Translations under genes and position numbers: made by a program
Shown here: positions 52,643 to 60,558 of the stretch, piece by piece
How the letters are laid out: every line of letters begins with the position of its first letter
How positions within the stretch are numbered: position 1 is the first letter of the stretch
Source of the DNA: Streptomyces fumigatiscleroticus
Lineage (GTDB): Bacteria > Actinomycetota > Actinomycetes > Streptomycetales > Streptomycetaceae
NCBI RefSeq assembly: GCF_014647975.1
Contig: NZ_BMQF01000008.1
Span: 186,001-250,000, forward strand
Length of the DNA: 64,000 nt
Direction of reading: 5' to 3'
Notes under the pieces: generated by a model
What the model was told of the DNA's origin: nothing
What the model saw: only the letters and a program-made list of their open reading frames with translations
Database searches by the model: none

Positions 52643-53078
52643 CCCTGACCCCTCAGTTGGAGATCGGCTGCGCCGTTGTAGTTCGGGGTGGTGGCCCGGC
52701 GGTGGCGTGCGCCGTGGCGGATCCGCTCGGCTTTGGTCGGCTGAGGTGATACCAGCACCACAGGCGGCGCTGTTCACAGGCGCTGAACCGAACCGGGACC
52801 AAGCGGCCATCGGGGGTGTCCGGTAGCCCACCTCTCTTGCGGCTCGACGGCGAAGCCCACGTCGTCGGGCCCGCGCAGCACGGCACCGGTCACCCCGGAC
52901 ATGAGCGTCGAGGTGGACGACGTGGACGCGGCCTACGCGGTCGTGCGGGCCAGCGGTGCGGAGATCGCGCATCCGTTGCAGGACGAGGAGTGGGGAGTGC
53001 GGCGGTTCTTCGTCCGTGACCCCAACGGCCGGGTGGTCAACGTGCTGGGCCGACGCTGACACCTTCCTGCCCGGCCGT
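52643..53078. other. 436-base gap with gene remnants
   Basis: The right part holds the VOC fragment listed next. The left part (52643-52860) has no recognisable gene; its AT content falls back to that of the chromosome, so it marks the edge of the atypical giant gene. No integrase, transposase or terminal repeat can be identified here. Confidence 0.5.
52862..53059 (+). pseudogene. VOC (glyoxalase/bleomycin resistance) family protein, C-terminal remnant
   Basis: The frame reads TPDMSVEVDDVDAAYAVVRA, then EIAHPLQDEEWGVRRFFVRD and PNGRVVNVLGRR before a stop at 53059. This is the second beta-alpha-beta module of a VOC protein with its metal-ligand Glu. The first half, about 60 residues, is not found upstream. 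The fragment has no ribosome binding site. Confidence 0.75.
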
Positions 53079-53942
53079 TCAGGCCCACTTCTGCCGCGGT
53101 GTCCGCTCGCACGGGCGGGCACCGAGGCCGGGGCCGCTGTCGTCCAGACAGCCGCCGGTGGCGGCGTTGCGCACTTCGGTGGCGGCGTCGGGGAGCACGG
53201 TGACCTTCCACCGCTGCGTCCTGACGGACGTACAGGCCGCGGTGCGCACTTCCGACGCCGTCAGGTCCAGGCAGTGGCCGGTGGCGTGGTTCCGCAGCTG
53301 CCAGGTGCCGTCGGCGGCCGCGCGTACGGTCCACAGCTGGTAGCTGAGGACGTTGCACTTGAAGGACCGCACCCCTTCTTCGAGGCTGTCGTCCAGGCAG
53401 GCGCCGGTGGCCCGATTGACGAAGATCCGGCCCGCGGGGGCGTGCGGGCCGCCGGGGCCGGACGTCGACCGCCCGGGCCCGGTGTGGGTCGGCCCCGGCA
53501 GCACGAGCGCGGTCAGCCCGCCGCCCGCGGCCAGTCCGATCACCACGCCGGCCGCGGCGCAGACCCACCGGCCGCGCAGCACGTCCGGCAGGCGCGGGCT
53601 CCGGCGCCCGGCCGCCGGTCCGACCGGCGTACCGGCGGGCGGCGCCGCGCCGGCCTGCCCGGCGGGCTGCTGCCCGGCGGGCTGCTTGGCCTGGCAGCGG
53701 TCGGCCGCTTCCCACAGGGCCCGGTACTCCGCCGGATCGGCGCCCAGGGCCCGGCACAGATCACGCACCGTGCTCCACGGCGGCACGGTGCTGCCCCGGA
53801 AGTAGCGCGACAGCGAGGAGTCGCTGATCGCGACCTCGGCCTCCAGGGACCGCAGCGTTCTGCCGGAACGCTGCTGGAGCGATCGCAGGCGTGCGCCCAG
53901 TCGCCCGGCCGGGCTGCCCTGCTCGCCTTCCCCGTCGGCCAT
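53079..53942 (-). CDS. helix-turn-helix membrane protein with C-terminal ricin-type lectin domain
   Basis: A 287-residue protein. An XRE-type DNA-binding domain lies at 10-80 (LGARLRSLQQRSGRTLRSLE, then ISDSSLSRYFRGSTVPPWST); one membrane helix at about 120-145 (WVCAAAGVVIGLAAGGGLTA); then a beta-trefoil lectin domain to the end with three QxW marks (YQLWTV, TQRWKV, RQKWA) and CLDDS/CLDL repeats. It could sense a sugar outside and signal to the cytoplasmic helix-turn-helix part. ATG at 53942 follows GAGGATG. Confidence 0.85.
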   Translation of the reverse strand: MADGEGEQGSPAGRLGARLRSLQQRSGRTLRSLEAEVAISDSSLSRYFRGSTVPPWSTVRDLCRALGADPAEYRALWEAADRCQAKQPAGQQPAGQAGAAPPAGTPVGPAAGRRSPRLPDVLRGRWVCAAAGVVIGLAAGGGLTALVLPGPTHTGPGRSTSGPGGPHAPAGRIFVNRATGACLDDSLEEGVRSFKCNVLSYQLWTVRAAADGTWQLRNHATGHCLDLTASEVRTAACTSVRTQRWKVTVLPDAATEVRNAATGGCLDDSGPGLGARPCERTPRQKWA

Positions 53943-54259
53943 CCGCGCACCATCCTCACCGCGACCGCGGGCGTTGCCCACCGGGTCGCCCTCTCGTCCC
54001 GGGACAGGAACGTCCCAGCAGGTCGGAACCCTAGGGATCCCGACATGCCGGAAGCAAACGGGACGAGCTTGCGGGGCTCTGACACCTCGCCACAAACTCC
54101 CCTCATGCCCCGGTGACGGCCACCTCGCCCAGCAGCGGCGAACGGCGGGCCGTCCCCTTCAGGGGCAGGCCGCCTGCCCCTACCACGTAGGGCGCGGAGA
54201 CGGCCGCATCCACCCGAGACCGGGCCTGCGTCCATGGCCCGGAGAACAGGAGATCCACC
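53943..54259. other. 317-base divergent promoter region
   Basis: It separates the divergent HTH-lectin and small secreted protein genes. It contains two small palindromes, GGGAC-AGGAAC-GTCCC at 54001-54016 and CCCTAGGG at 54029-54036, near the expected promoter of the minus-strand gene. No gene is seen. Confidence 0.5.
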
Positions 54260-54547
54260 ATGCGCAAGCGACTCACCTCGGCCTTCGGCACCCTCGCCAT
54301 GGCCGCCGCCGCGGCCCTGCTGGCGGCGTCGCCGGCCCACGCCGACCCCGACTGGCCCTTCCCCAACGACTGCGAGAAGCACAACTACAGCGCCTACGTG
54401 ACCTGGGACGGCGAAGGCGGCATGGCCCGCTTCACCTACGACCACACGGACGGACAGACGCACAACTTCTACCGCAGCACGTGGGAGAACAGCGGGGACC
54501 CGATCGGCAACGGCTGGGCGAGCTGCATCAACACTCGTCAGGCCTGA
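54260..54547 (+). CDS. small secreted protein of unknown function
   Basis: A 95-residue protein with a signal peptide (cleavage after AHA, residue 28). The 67-residue mature part has two cysteines (DCEKHNYS, WASCINT) that probably form one disulphide and is rich in aromatic residues (YVTWDGEGGMARFTYDHTDG). ATG at 54260 follows ACAGGAG. I do not recognise the family; similar small secreted proteins are common in streptomycetes. Confidence 0.8.
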   Translation: MRKRLTSAFGTLAMAAAAALLAASPAHADPDWPFPNDCEKHNYSAYVTWDGEGGMARFTYDHTDGQTHNFYRSTWENSGDPIGNGWASCINTRQA

Positions 54548-54652
54548 CCACTCGCACGAGTGACGTCCGTCGGGCGATGAGGTAGGGGACGGCCGGTGTG
54601 AACGGGGGACCGGCCGCCCCGGCCGGCTGTCCGGCGGCGGCCCGGGCGTTGC

Positions 54653-54996
54653 TCACTTCCGGCTGTCGGCGAGCGCCTTCCGGTAGCCGCGCACCACCTC
54701 CGCGTACGCCTTCGCGCTCGGCTTCGGACGGCGCTCGAAGGTGTCGCGGTCGACCTCGTGGAGCCCGAGCTGAGCGCCGTATCCGAAGATCCACTCGAAG
54801 TTGTCCATCAGCGTCCAGTGGCAATAGCCGAGCACGGGGGTGCCCGCGCCGGCCTCGGCCGCCAGCTCATCGACGGCGGCGGGGATGAACGCGGCACGCT
54901 GGGTGTCGTCCGGGGTCTGGATGCCGTGCTCGGTCACCAGGACCGGCACCCCCGACACCTGGTGGGCGTAGTAGGTGTTCGGGTCATCATCGACGT
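54653..54996 (-). pseudogene. GH1 beta-glucosidase, C-terminal remnant
   Basis: About 115 residues matching the end of a family 1 glucosidase: NTYYAHQVSGVPVLVTEHGI with the nucleophile Glu in VTEHG, then HWTLMDNFEWIFGYGAQLGL. The N-terminal 350 residues, including the acid/base motif, are missing; the frame begins after a stop near 55025. It is a truncated copy and not the partner of the intact GH1 gene at 38394, from which it differs clearly. Confidence 0.85.
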
Positions 54997-55118
54997 CACG
55001 CGATGCCGGGTTGCCGCGCTGTCACACCCCCGTGAGCGGCGCGTTACGCCGACCCTCGCCTGCGTGCCACCCCCCGTGCTCCCCCTTCCCTCGGCACCTC
55101 CGTGAAAGGAGGGCTGGC

Positions 55119-56600
55119 ATGACGCCGACGTCATCAAGCCCCTCAGTCGACCTCGCAGCACGCGCCGACACGGACGGACGGTGGACTCCCCGCCTCGTCC
55201 TGCTGCTGATCGCACTCGCCTGGCCGACCCAGTTGCTGGCCGCGGGCGGCATCCTCGGCGCCAATGCCACGGCAGGTGTCGCGCAGGCCTTCCACACCAC
55301 TCAGGTGGCGTGGTTCGGGCTGACCCTGACGCTGGTGTCCACCCTGCTCACCCCCTTCGTGATCAAGCTGGGCGACCTGTACGGCAAGAGACGCGTCATG
55401 CTCGCGATGACGGCCCTGGGCGCTCTCGGCGAGACCCTGGCGGCCCTGGCGGGAAGTTTCTGGCTCGTTCTCGCGGGCCGGGCGATCGCCGGGTTCTACG
55501 GGCCGTTCGGCGCCCTGTCCTACGCCGCGGTGCGGGACCTCTTCCCGCCCCGTCTGGTCAAGCAGGCCAGCGGCATCATGGGCAGCAGCGTCGGCCTGGT
55601 GGCCCTCGTCTCGCCGTTCCTGGCGGGCTGGCTGGTCGACACCTGGGGCTACCGCGGCGCCCTGTGGTTCCTCGCCGCCGCCACCGCCGTCGCCTGCGCA
55701 CTGGTCGCGCTGCTGGTCCCGGAGACACCGCGGCACGCCTTCGGCTCCGGCTTCGACTGGCTGGGCGGCCTGGTGCTCGGCGGTGGCCTGACGGCCGTGG
55801 TCTACGCCGTCGGCCAGGGACAGAGCTGGGGCTGGTCGGACGTGCGGACCCTGGGCTGGCTCGCCGCGGGGGTCGTCGCGCTGATCGCCTTCTTGTTCGT
55901 GGAGCGCTCCAGCCCCCACCCCATCCTGGACCTGCGGGTCCTGCGCCGCCGCCCGGTGGCCCTGACGCTCACCGCGGGCGGCCTCGCCCAGACGGTCGCC
56001 TTCACGCTGCCGGGCCTCGCCATCCTGCTCGCCCTGTACCCGCACATCCCCGGTGTGTCGGACGGCCTGGGCTGGACGGCCCACCACAACGCCGTCGTCA
56101 GTGTCAGCTGGAACCTGGTGATGTTCGGCACCGGCCTGCTCGTCAGCCGCTGCCTGCGCCGCTTCGACGCCCGCAGGATCTGGTGCGCCGGCCTGGTGGT
56201 GATGGCCGTCGGCTACGCCCTCGTCGGCTTCCACCACAGCAACGAACTCCAGCTCATCGTCACCTCCTGCATCGCCAACGTCGGTGCCGGCGTCGTCGTC
56301 TCGGGAGCACCGGCACTCGTGGTCGGCGTGGTCTCACGCGACGAGCAGGGCCTGGGCAGCGGGATGCTCAACATGCTCATCAGCCTGTTCGGCGCCATCC
56401 TGACCGCCGGCGCCTACGCCGTCCTCGCCGCGGACAGCACCGTCGTGGAGGGCACCGCCTTCTACCTCGACACCGGCTACTCCTGGATCTTCTGGCTCGG
56501 CGCCCTGGTCACACTGGTGGCCCTGCTGCTCTCCCTGTTCATCCCACCGCTGCACGACCCGGCCGACGAGGAGCCCCTGCCCGGCACACCCTCCGCATGA
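55119..56600 (+). CDS. MFS transporter (DHA2-like, about 14 helices)
   Basis: A 493-residue membrane protein. The family motif A is KLGDLYGKRRVMLAMTALGA between helices 2 and 3, and motif C-like glycines are seen in GSSVGLVALVSPFLAGWLVD, typical of drug:H+ antiporters. About 12-14 hydrophobic segments. It probably exports a drug or metabolite across the cytoplasmic membrane. ATG at 55119 follows GAAAGGAGGG. The hairpin at 56612 ends the transcript. Confidence 0.9.
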   Translation: MTPTSSSPSVDLAARADTDGRWTPRLVLLLIALAWPTQLLAAGGILGANATAGVAQAFHTTQVAWFGLTLTLVSTLLTPFVIKLGDLYGKRRVMLAMTALGALGETLAALAGSFWLVLAGRAIAGFYGPFGALSYAAVRDLFPPRLVKQASGIMGSSVGLVALVSPFLAGWLVDTWGYRGALWFLAAATAVACALVALLVPETPRHAFGSGFDWLGGLVLGGGLTAVVYAVGQGQSWGWSDVRTLGWLAAGVVALIAFLFVERSSPHPILDLRVLRRRPVALTLTAGGLAQTVAFTLPGLAILLALYPHIPGVSDGLGWTAHHNAVVSVSWNLVMFGTGLLVSRCLRRFDARRIWCAGLVVMAVGYALVGFHHSNELQLIVTSCIANVGAGVVVSGAPALVVGVVSRDEQGLGSGMLNMLISLFGAILTAGAYAVLAADSTVVEGTAFYLDTGYSWIFWLGALVTLVALLLSLFIPPLHDPADEEPLPGTPSA

Positions 56601-56919
56601 ACCGCGTGCGCACCGGGGCCGCCGGACGGACGGCCCCGGTGCTCATCCCTGAGGAGGAGAGCACCGCACCGGTTCGTGCGACGGCACCAGGCGGAAGTGC
56701 CAGCACGAGCACGATGCCCCGGCACCCCCGCACCAGCCAGGCTGGTCACCTGTTCCCGTCCGCACCCGGTGCTCGCCCCGCTCACCGACGAGGCATGGGG
56801 GCACCCGCCGCCGGCGGGCCCCTGCCCCGGCAGCCGGCCCGCACCTGATAGGAGTCGCACACCGCAGCGCCCTGTCGACGTGACGGAGTGAACGAACGGC
56901 AGCCGGCGCGCGTGCCCGG
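56601..56919. other. 319-base gap, terminator only
   Basis: The region between the convergent MFS and hypothetical genes. Apart from the hairpin at 56612-56640 I see no feature; open frames are shadows. Confidence 0.55.
56612..56640. terminator. hairpin terminator of the MFS gene
   Basis: Perfect 10-base arms ACCGGGGCCG and CGGCCCCGGT with a 9-base loop, 12 bases after the stop codon. Confidence 0.8.
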
Positions 56920-57546
56920 TCAGCGGTGTCGGGCCTCCGGACCCTCGTCGTGGGTCAGGGCCAGTCCGAAGAGCAGACCGGCCGCAGCGGTGAGAGCGCT
57001 CGCGCACGTGACCGCCGGCTCGGCCGGTACGGAGATCCGCCGCAGCACACCGGAGAGGGCGTCCTCCAGCAACGCGAAGCGGGCGACGAGCAGGCGCGGT
57101 CCCGCCGTCTCCGGCCGGCCGTGGTCGACCACGGCGGTCAGGACCTCCTGGGCACGGAGTTTCAGGTCACCGAGGACCTGCCAGGAATCGGTCTGCCGCC
57201 CGGACGGGCGCGGATCGGCCAGCATCGCATGCAGCCGCCGGCCGAGTTCCGCGTGCCAGGCCGCCATGGTCCCGGTCAGCTCGGCGCGGAGTCCGTCGAG
57301 GCACATCAGCAGGGCGGTCGCACCGGTCGCGATGCTCACCGGTTCCGGTCGCCCGGCGCCGGGCGTCCTGGCGGCGGGCGGCCGCGCGCCCGCGCCCAGG
57401 TAGTTGCGCAGGACCACGGGCATGACCTCGGCGGGAGACGGTTCCCTGTCGTCGGCGGGCAACAGCAGCGAGCGCACGGGGGCGAGGCAGTGGGCGGCGC
57501 GCTCGGCGGCCGTACGGCAGGCGTGGTCAGTGGGCACGGGACGCAT
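56920..57546 (-). CDS. hypothetical protein
   Basis: A 208-residue, mostly helical soluble protein (for example GATALLMCLDGLRAELTGTM, LLVARFALLEDALSGVLRRI). It has no signal peptide or known motif. ATG at 57546 is preceded by AAAGGAG 4-10 bases upstream, and the third codon positions are strongly G/C, so it is a real gene. It is divergent from the YciI/sigma operon across 253 bases. I do not recognise the family. Confidence 0.75.
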   Translation of the reverse strand: MRPVPTDHACRTAAERAAHCLAPVRSLLLPADDREPSPAEVMPVVLRNYLGAGARPPAARTPGAGRPEPVSIATGATALLMCLDGLRAELTGTMAAWHAELGRRLHAMLADPRPSGRQTDSWQVLGDLKLRAQEVLTAVVDHGRPETAGPRLLVARFALLEDALSGVLRRISVPAEPAVTCASALTAAAGLLFGLALTHDEGPEARHR

Positions 57547-57720
57547 GTCTCCTTTCACCGGTCCCTGCGGTACCGGACGGTCGGGTGCTTCGGAACACGG
57601 CCCGGACGGGCGTTCGGTTCATCTCGGGCGCCGGGAAGGACGGGGAGCGTCACGGAAACGCCCCGGAACCGGGCGGCACGCGGATCCGGTCGGTTCCCCG
57701 AAAAAAATCCTGGACGGCGA

Positions 57721-57747
57721 TGTCGAGAATCCGTGACCGGCTCCGTC
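57721..57747 (+). promoter_or_regulatory. ECF42-type promoter of the YciI-sigma operon
   Basis: TGTCGA at 57721-57726 and CGTC at 57744-57747 with a 17-base spacer. This matches the TGTCGA / CG(A/T)C elements known for ECF42 sigma factors. It lies 53 bases before the YciI start and would let the sigma factor encoded in the operon drive its own expression. Confidence 0.75.
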
Positions 57748-57799
57748 CCCGGGGTGAACGCGACCACAATGGGCCGCACCAGTACCGAGGAGAACCACG

Positions 57800-58207
57800 A
57801 TGGCCAAGTACCTGCTGCTCAAGCACTACCGCGGTGCCCCGGCTCCGGTGAACAACATCCCCATGGACCAGTGGACGCCGGAGGAGATCTCGGCTCACAT
57901 GCAGTACATGCACGACTTCGCGGCCCGGCTGGAGAAGACCGGCGAGTTCGTCGACGGTCAGGCGCTCGCCCCCGAGGGGACGTGGGTCCGCTACGACGGT
58001 GAGGGGCGCCCGCCGGTCACCGACGGCCCGTTCGCCGAGACCAAGGACCTCATCGCCGGCTGGATGGTGATCGACGTCGACAGCCACGAGCGCGCCGTCG
58101 AGCTGGCCGGGGAGCTGTCGGCCGCACCGGGGGCGGGCGGGAAGCCGATCCACGAGTGGCTGGAGGTGCGCCCGTTCCTGGCCGCGCCGCCCACCATCAC
58201 GGAGTGA
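57800..58207 (+). CDS. YciI/DGPF-domain protein
   Basis: A 135-residue protein of the YCII fold with the DGPF motif at 75-78 (PPVTDGPFAETKDLIAGWMV). DGPF proteins are the genomic partners and regulatory targets of ECF42 sigma factors; their enzymatic role is unknown. ATG at 57800 follows GAGGAG. The stop overlaps the sigma start as GTGA. An ECF42-like promoter lies upstream. Confidence 0.92.
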   Translation: MAKYLLLKHYRGAPAPVNNIPMDQWTPEEISAHMQYMHDFAARLEKTGEFVDGQALAPEGTWVRYDGEGRPPVTDGPFAETKDLIAGWMVIDVDSHERAVELAGELSAAPGAGGKPIHEWLEVRPFLAAPPTITE

Positions 58208-59409
58208 CCGCTCAGGTGTCCCCGTTGAACGAGGCCCTGCTCCGGAGCCTCACACCGAGCGTGCTCGGGATCCTCGTCCGCCGCGGAGCCGACTTCGCGG
58301 CGGCCGAGGACGCCGTGCAGGACGCGCTTGTGGAGGCGGTCCGCGTCTGGCCGGCCGACCCTCCGCGGGACGCGAAGGGCTGGCTGGTCACCGTGGCCTG
58401 GCGCCGGTTCCTCGACGCGAGGCGGGCGGACGCCGCCCGCCGCCGGCGTGAGGACCTGTTCGACGAGGAGCCGGCGCCCGGGCCCGTGCCCGCGGCGGAC
58501 GACACCCTCCAGCTCTACTTCCTGTGCGCCCACCCGTCGTTGACGCCGGCGTCCGCGGTCGCGCTCACGCTGCGCGCCGTCGGCGGGCTGACCACCCGTC
58601 AGATCGCCGAGGCCTATCTGGTGCCCGAGGCAACCATGGCGCAGAGGATCAGCCGGGCCAAGCGCACCGTGGCCGGCGTCGGGGTCTCCCCTGCTCGAGC
58701 GAAGCCGAGAGCTCGGGGAAGGTTCGACCGGCCCGGCGACGTCGCCACCGTGCTGCGCGTCCTGTACCTGGTCTTCAACGAGGGGTACTCCGGCGACGTC
58801 GACCTCGCCGGCGAGGCCATCCGGCTCACCCGGCAGCTCGCGGCCGTGATCGACCACCCCGAGGTGGCGGGGCTGCTCGCGCTCATGCTGCTCCACCACG
58901 CCCGGCGCGCCGCCCGCACCGCGCCCGATGGCAGCCTGGTGCCGCTCGCCGAGCAGGACCGCGGCCGGTGGGACACCGAGTCGATCGCCGAGGGCATCGG
59001 GATTCTGCGGGCGGCCCTCGCCCGCGACCGGCTGGGCGAGTTCCAGGCCCAGGCCGCCATCGCCGCCCTCCACGCCGACGCGCCCACCGCCGAGGAGACC
59101 GACTGGGTGCAGATCGTCGAGTGGTACGACGAGCTCGTGCGCCTGACCGACAGCCCGGTCGTCCGGCTCAACCGCGCGGTCGCCGTGGGCGAGGCCGACG
59201 GGCCGCGCGCCGGGCTGGCGGCGCTCGCGTCGCTGGACGCCTCACTGCCCCGCCACGACGCGGTGGCGGCCTACCTCCACGAGCGCGACGGCGATACGGC
59301 GACGGCGGCGCGGCTGTACGTGGAGGCGGCCCACAAGGCATCCAACCTCGCCGAACGCGACCACCTGACGCGCCGGGCCGCCCGGCTCAACGCCCGCCGG
59401 AGCCGCTGA
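58204..59409 (+). CDS. ECF42-type RNA polymerase sigma factor with C-terminal TPR-like extension
   Basis: A 401-residue sigma factor. Region 2 is at 10-75 (RRGADFAAAEDAVQDALVEA), region 4 at 105-160 (LRAVGGLTTRQIAEAYLVPE), then a DUF6596/TPR-like extension to the end (LVFNEGYSGDVDLAGEAIRL, LNRAVAVGEADGPRAGLAAL). In this group the extension is required for activity and replaces an anti-sigma factor. GTG at 58204 overlaps the YciI stop. Between region 4 and the extension is an unusual 13-residue basic insert (SPARAKPRARGR) made by a palindromic repeat that went into the gene in frame. Confidence 0.92.
   Translation: MTAQVSPLNEALLRSLTPSVLGILVRRGADFAAAEDAVQDALVEAVRVWPADPPRDAKGWLVTVAWRRFLDARRADAARRRREDLFDEEPAPGPVPAADDTLQLYFLCAHPSLTPASAVALTLRAVGGLTTRQIAEAYLVPEATMAQRISRAKRTVAGVGVSPARAKPRARGRFDRPGDVATVLRVLYLVFNEGYSGDVDLAGEAIRLTRQLAAVIDHPEVAGLLALMLLHHARRAARTAPDGSLVPLAEQDRGRWDTESIAEGIGILRAALARDRLGEFQAQAAIAALHADAPTAEETDWVQIVEWYDELVRLTDSPVVRLNRAVAVGEADGPRAGLAALASLDASLPRHDAVAAYLHERDGDTATAARLYVEAAHKASNLAERDHLTRRAARLNARRSR
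58684..58722. repeat. interspersed palindromic element inside the sigma gene
   Basis: An element with TCCCCTGCTCGAGC at the left and GAGAGCTCGGGGAAGG at the right, forming a hairpin. Elements of this form are scattered through Streptomyces chromosomes, mostly between genes. Here it is in frame within the coding sequence and adds about 13 residues at the hinge after region 4. Confidence 0.7.
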
Positions 59410-59445
59410 CAGGAACAGGCCGGCCCGGCATGTTCCTGTCAGCGG
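59403..59445. terminator. hairpin terminator of the ECF42 sigma gene
   Basis: Perfect 15-base arms CCGCTGACAGGAACA and TGTTCCTGTCAGCGG with a 13-base loop. The left arm includes the stop codon of the sigma gene. Confidence 0.85.
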
Positions 59446-59744
59446 TCGGGCCGGCCCGACCGCTGCTGGGGGCGGCAGGCCGCCGGTCCGGCCGAGCTGC
59501 GCGAGCTGCTCGCCCGGCCGCACGCGGACCTGTTGCGGATCACTCAGCGGTCGGGCCGGCCCGGTGGACGGGGCCCGGTGGTCGTGGAGCGGCCCCAACG
59601 GTCAGTCCAGGCCGGCCGGGAACCCTCGTCCCCCGGTACCCTCCACGACCTGTCCGACATCGACCGGAGGCGTCCTGGCGCGCGCAGCCCAGGAGGCCGG
59701 CAGCCCGTCTCCGGACCTCTCGTCCGGCGCTCCGGCGCAGTCGG
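59446..59744. other. gap downstream of the sigma gene
   Basis: No gene is supported. A direct repeat of TCAGCGGTCGGGCCGGCCC occurs at about 59440 and 59545, so part of the region has been duplicated. A short frame (ELRELLARPHADLLRITQRSG) looks like the relic of a coding sequence but cannot be identified. Confidence 0.45.
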
Positions 59745-60479
59745 TCAGGAGGCGGCGGCGTGCAGGAGGTCGGCCAGTTCAGTGGGGGCCGACAGCATCG
59801 GCCAGTGCCCGGTGGGCAGGTCGAAGCGCCGCCACGGCGGCTGGTTGACGAAGGCCAGCATCGGCACCCCGGCATCCAGCAGGCCCGTGAAGTCACGGCA
59901 GGCGATCAGGACCCGGTCCACACCGGTGCCGGGCTCGGCCGGGCCGGTGAGACGCTGGGTGTAGGTGCCGAACGGCTGAGGGGTGGCACGCGCGCGCAGG
60001 ACGTCCAGCCGGACCTCGTCGAGCCCGTCGAGGCTGCTGGACAGGCCCAGGGTCGCGAAGGGCGGCATCGGCAGCCGCCACCCGTCACCGGTGACGGAGA
60101 CCTCGTGCCGCAACTGGTCCGCTGCCTGCGGTGACATGAGGTCAAGCATGCACATGCCCACGGCGAACGGGGCGCTGTCGACGTACACCACGCGCTCCAG
60201 CCGGTGGCCGAGACGTCCGGCCGCCCCGGTCACCGGAGCGGCCGCATAGCTGTGGGCGACCAGAGTGACGTCGCGCAGATCGTGCTGCTCGACGAACCGG
60301 GTGATGTCCGCGATGTGCGTGTCCAGGTCCGTCCCGGGTCCGCCCTGGCCGGCGCGGTCGGCCAGGCCCGTCAGGGTCAGCGGCAGCGCGGCGTGGCCGC
60401 GTTCCCGCAGAGCGCGGGCGGTGTCCTCCCAGGCCCACGCCCCGAGCCAGGCACCGGGAACGAGTACGAAGGTGGCCAT
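59745..60479 (-). CDS. alpha/beta hydrolase
   Basis: A 244-residue hydrolase: TFVLVPGAWLGAWAWEDTAR with the oxyanion loop near residue 10, the nucleophile Ser in LVAHSYAAAP near 78, and the catalytic His near 229 in LPTGHWPMLS. It resembles the small esterase/hydroxynitrile lyase-type hydrolases; substrate unknown. ATG at 60479 follows GGGAGAT. It is divergent from a WYL regulator across 79 bases, its likely controller. Confidence 0.88.
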   Translation of the reverse strand: MATFVLVPGAWLGAWAWEDTARALRERGHAALPLTLTGLADRAGQGGPGTDLDTHIADITRFVEQHDLRDVTLVAHSYAAAPVTGAAGRLGHRLERVVYVDSAPFAVGMCMLDLMSPQAADQLRHEVSVTGDGWRLPMPPFATLGLSSSLDGLDEVRLDVLRARATPQPFGTYTQRLTGPAEPGTGVDRVLIACRDFTGLLDAGVPMLAFVNQPPWRRFDLPTGHWPMLSAPTELADLLHAAAS

Positions 60480-60558
60480 GTGATCTCCCGAAGTGAGGTG
60501 GTGCGGAGAGCGTAGAGTCGATACAGGACAGTTCCCGCCCTGAAATGTCGAGTGATCC

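Noticed and set aside
52653..52886. Minus-strand ORF with VRFSACEQRRLWCWYHLSRP, possibly a transposase relic
   Set aside because: The aromatic-rich segment is suggestive, but I see no DDE motif, terminal repeats or further transposase sequence, so an insertion sequence cannot be supported.
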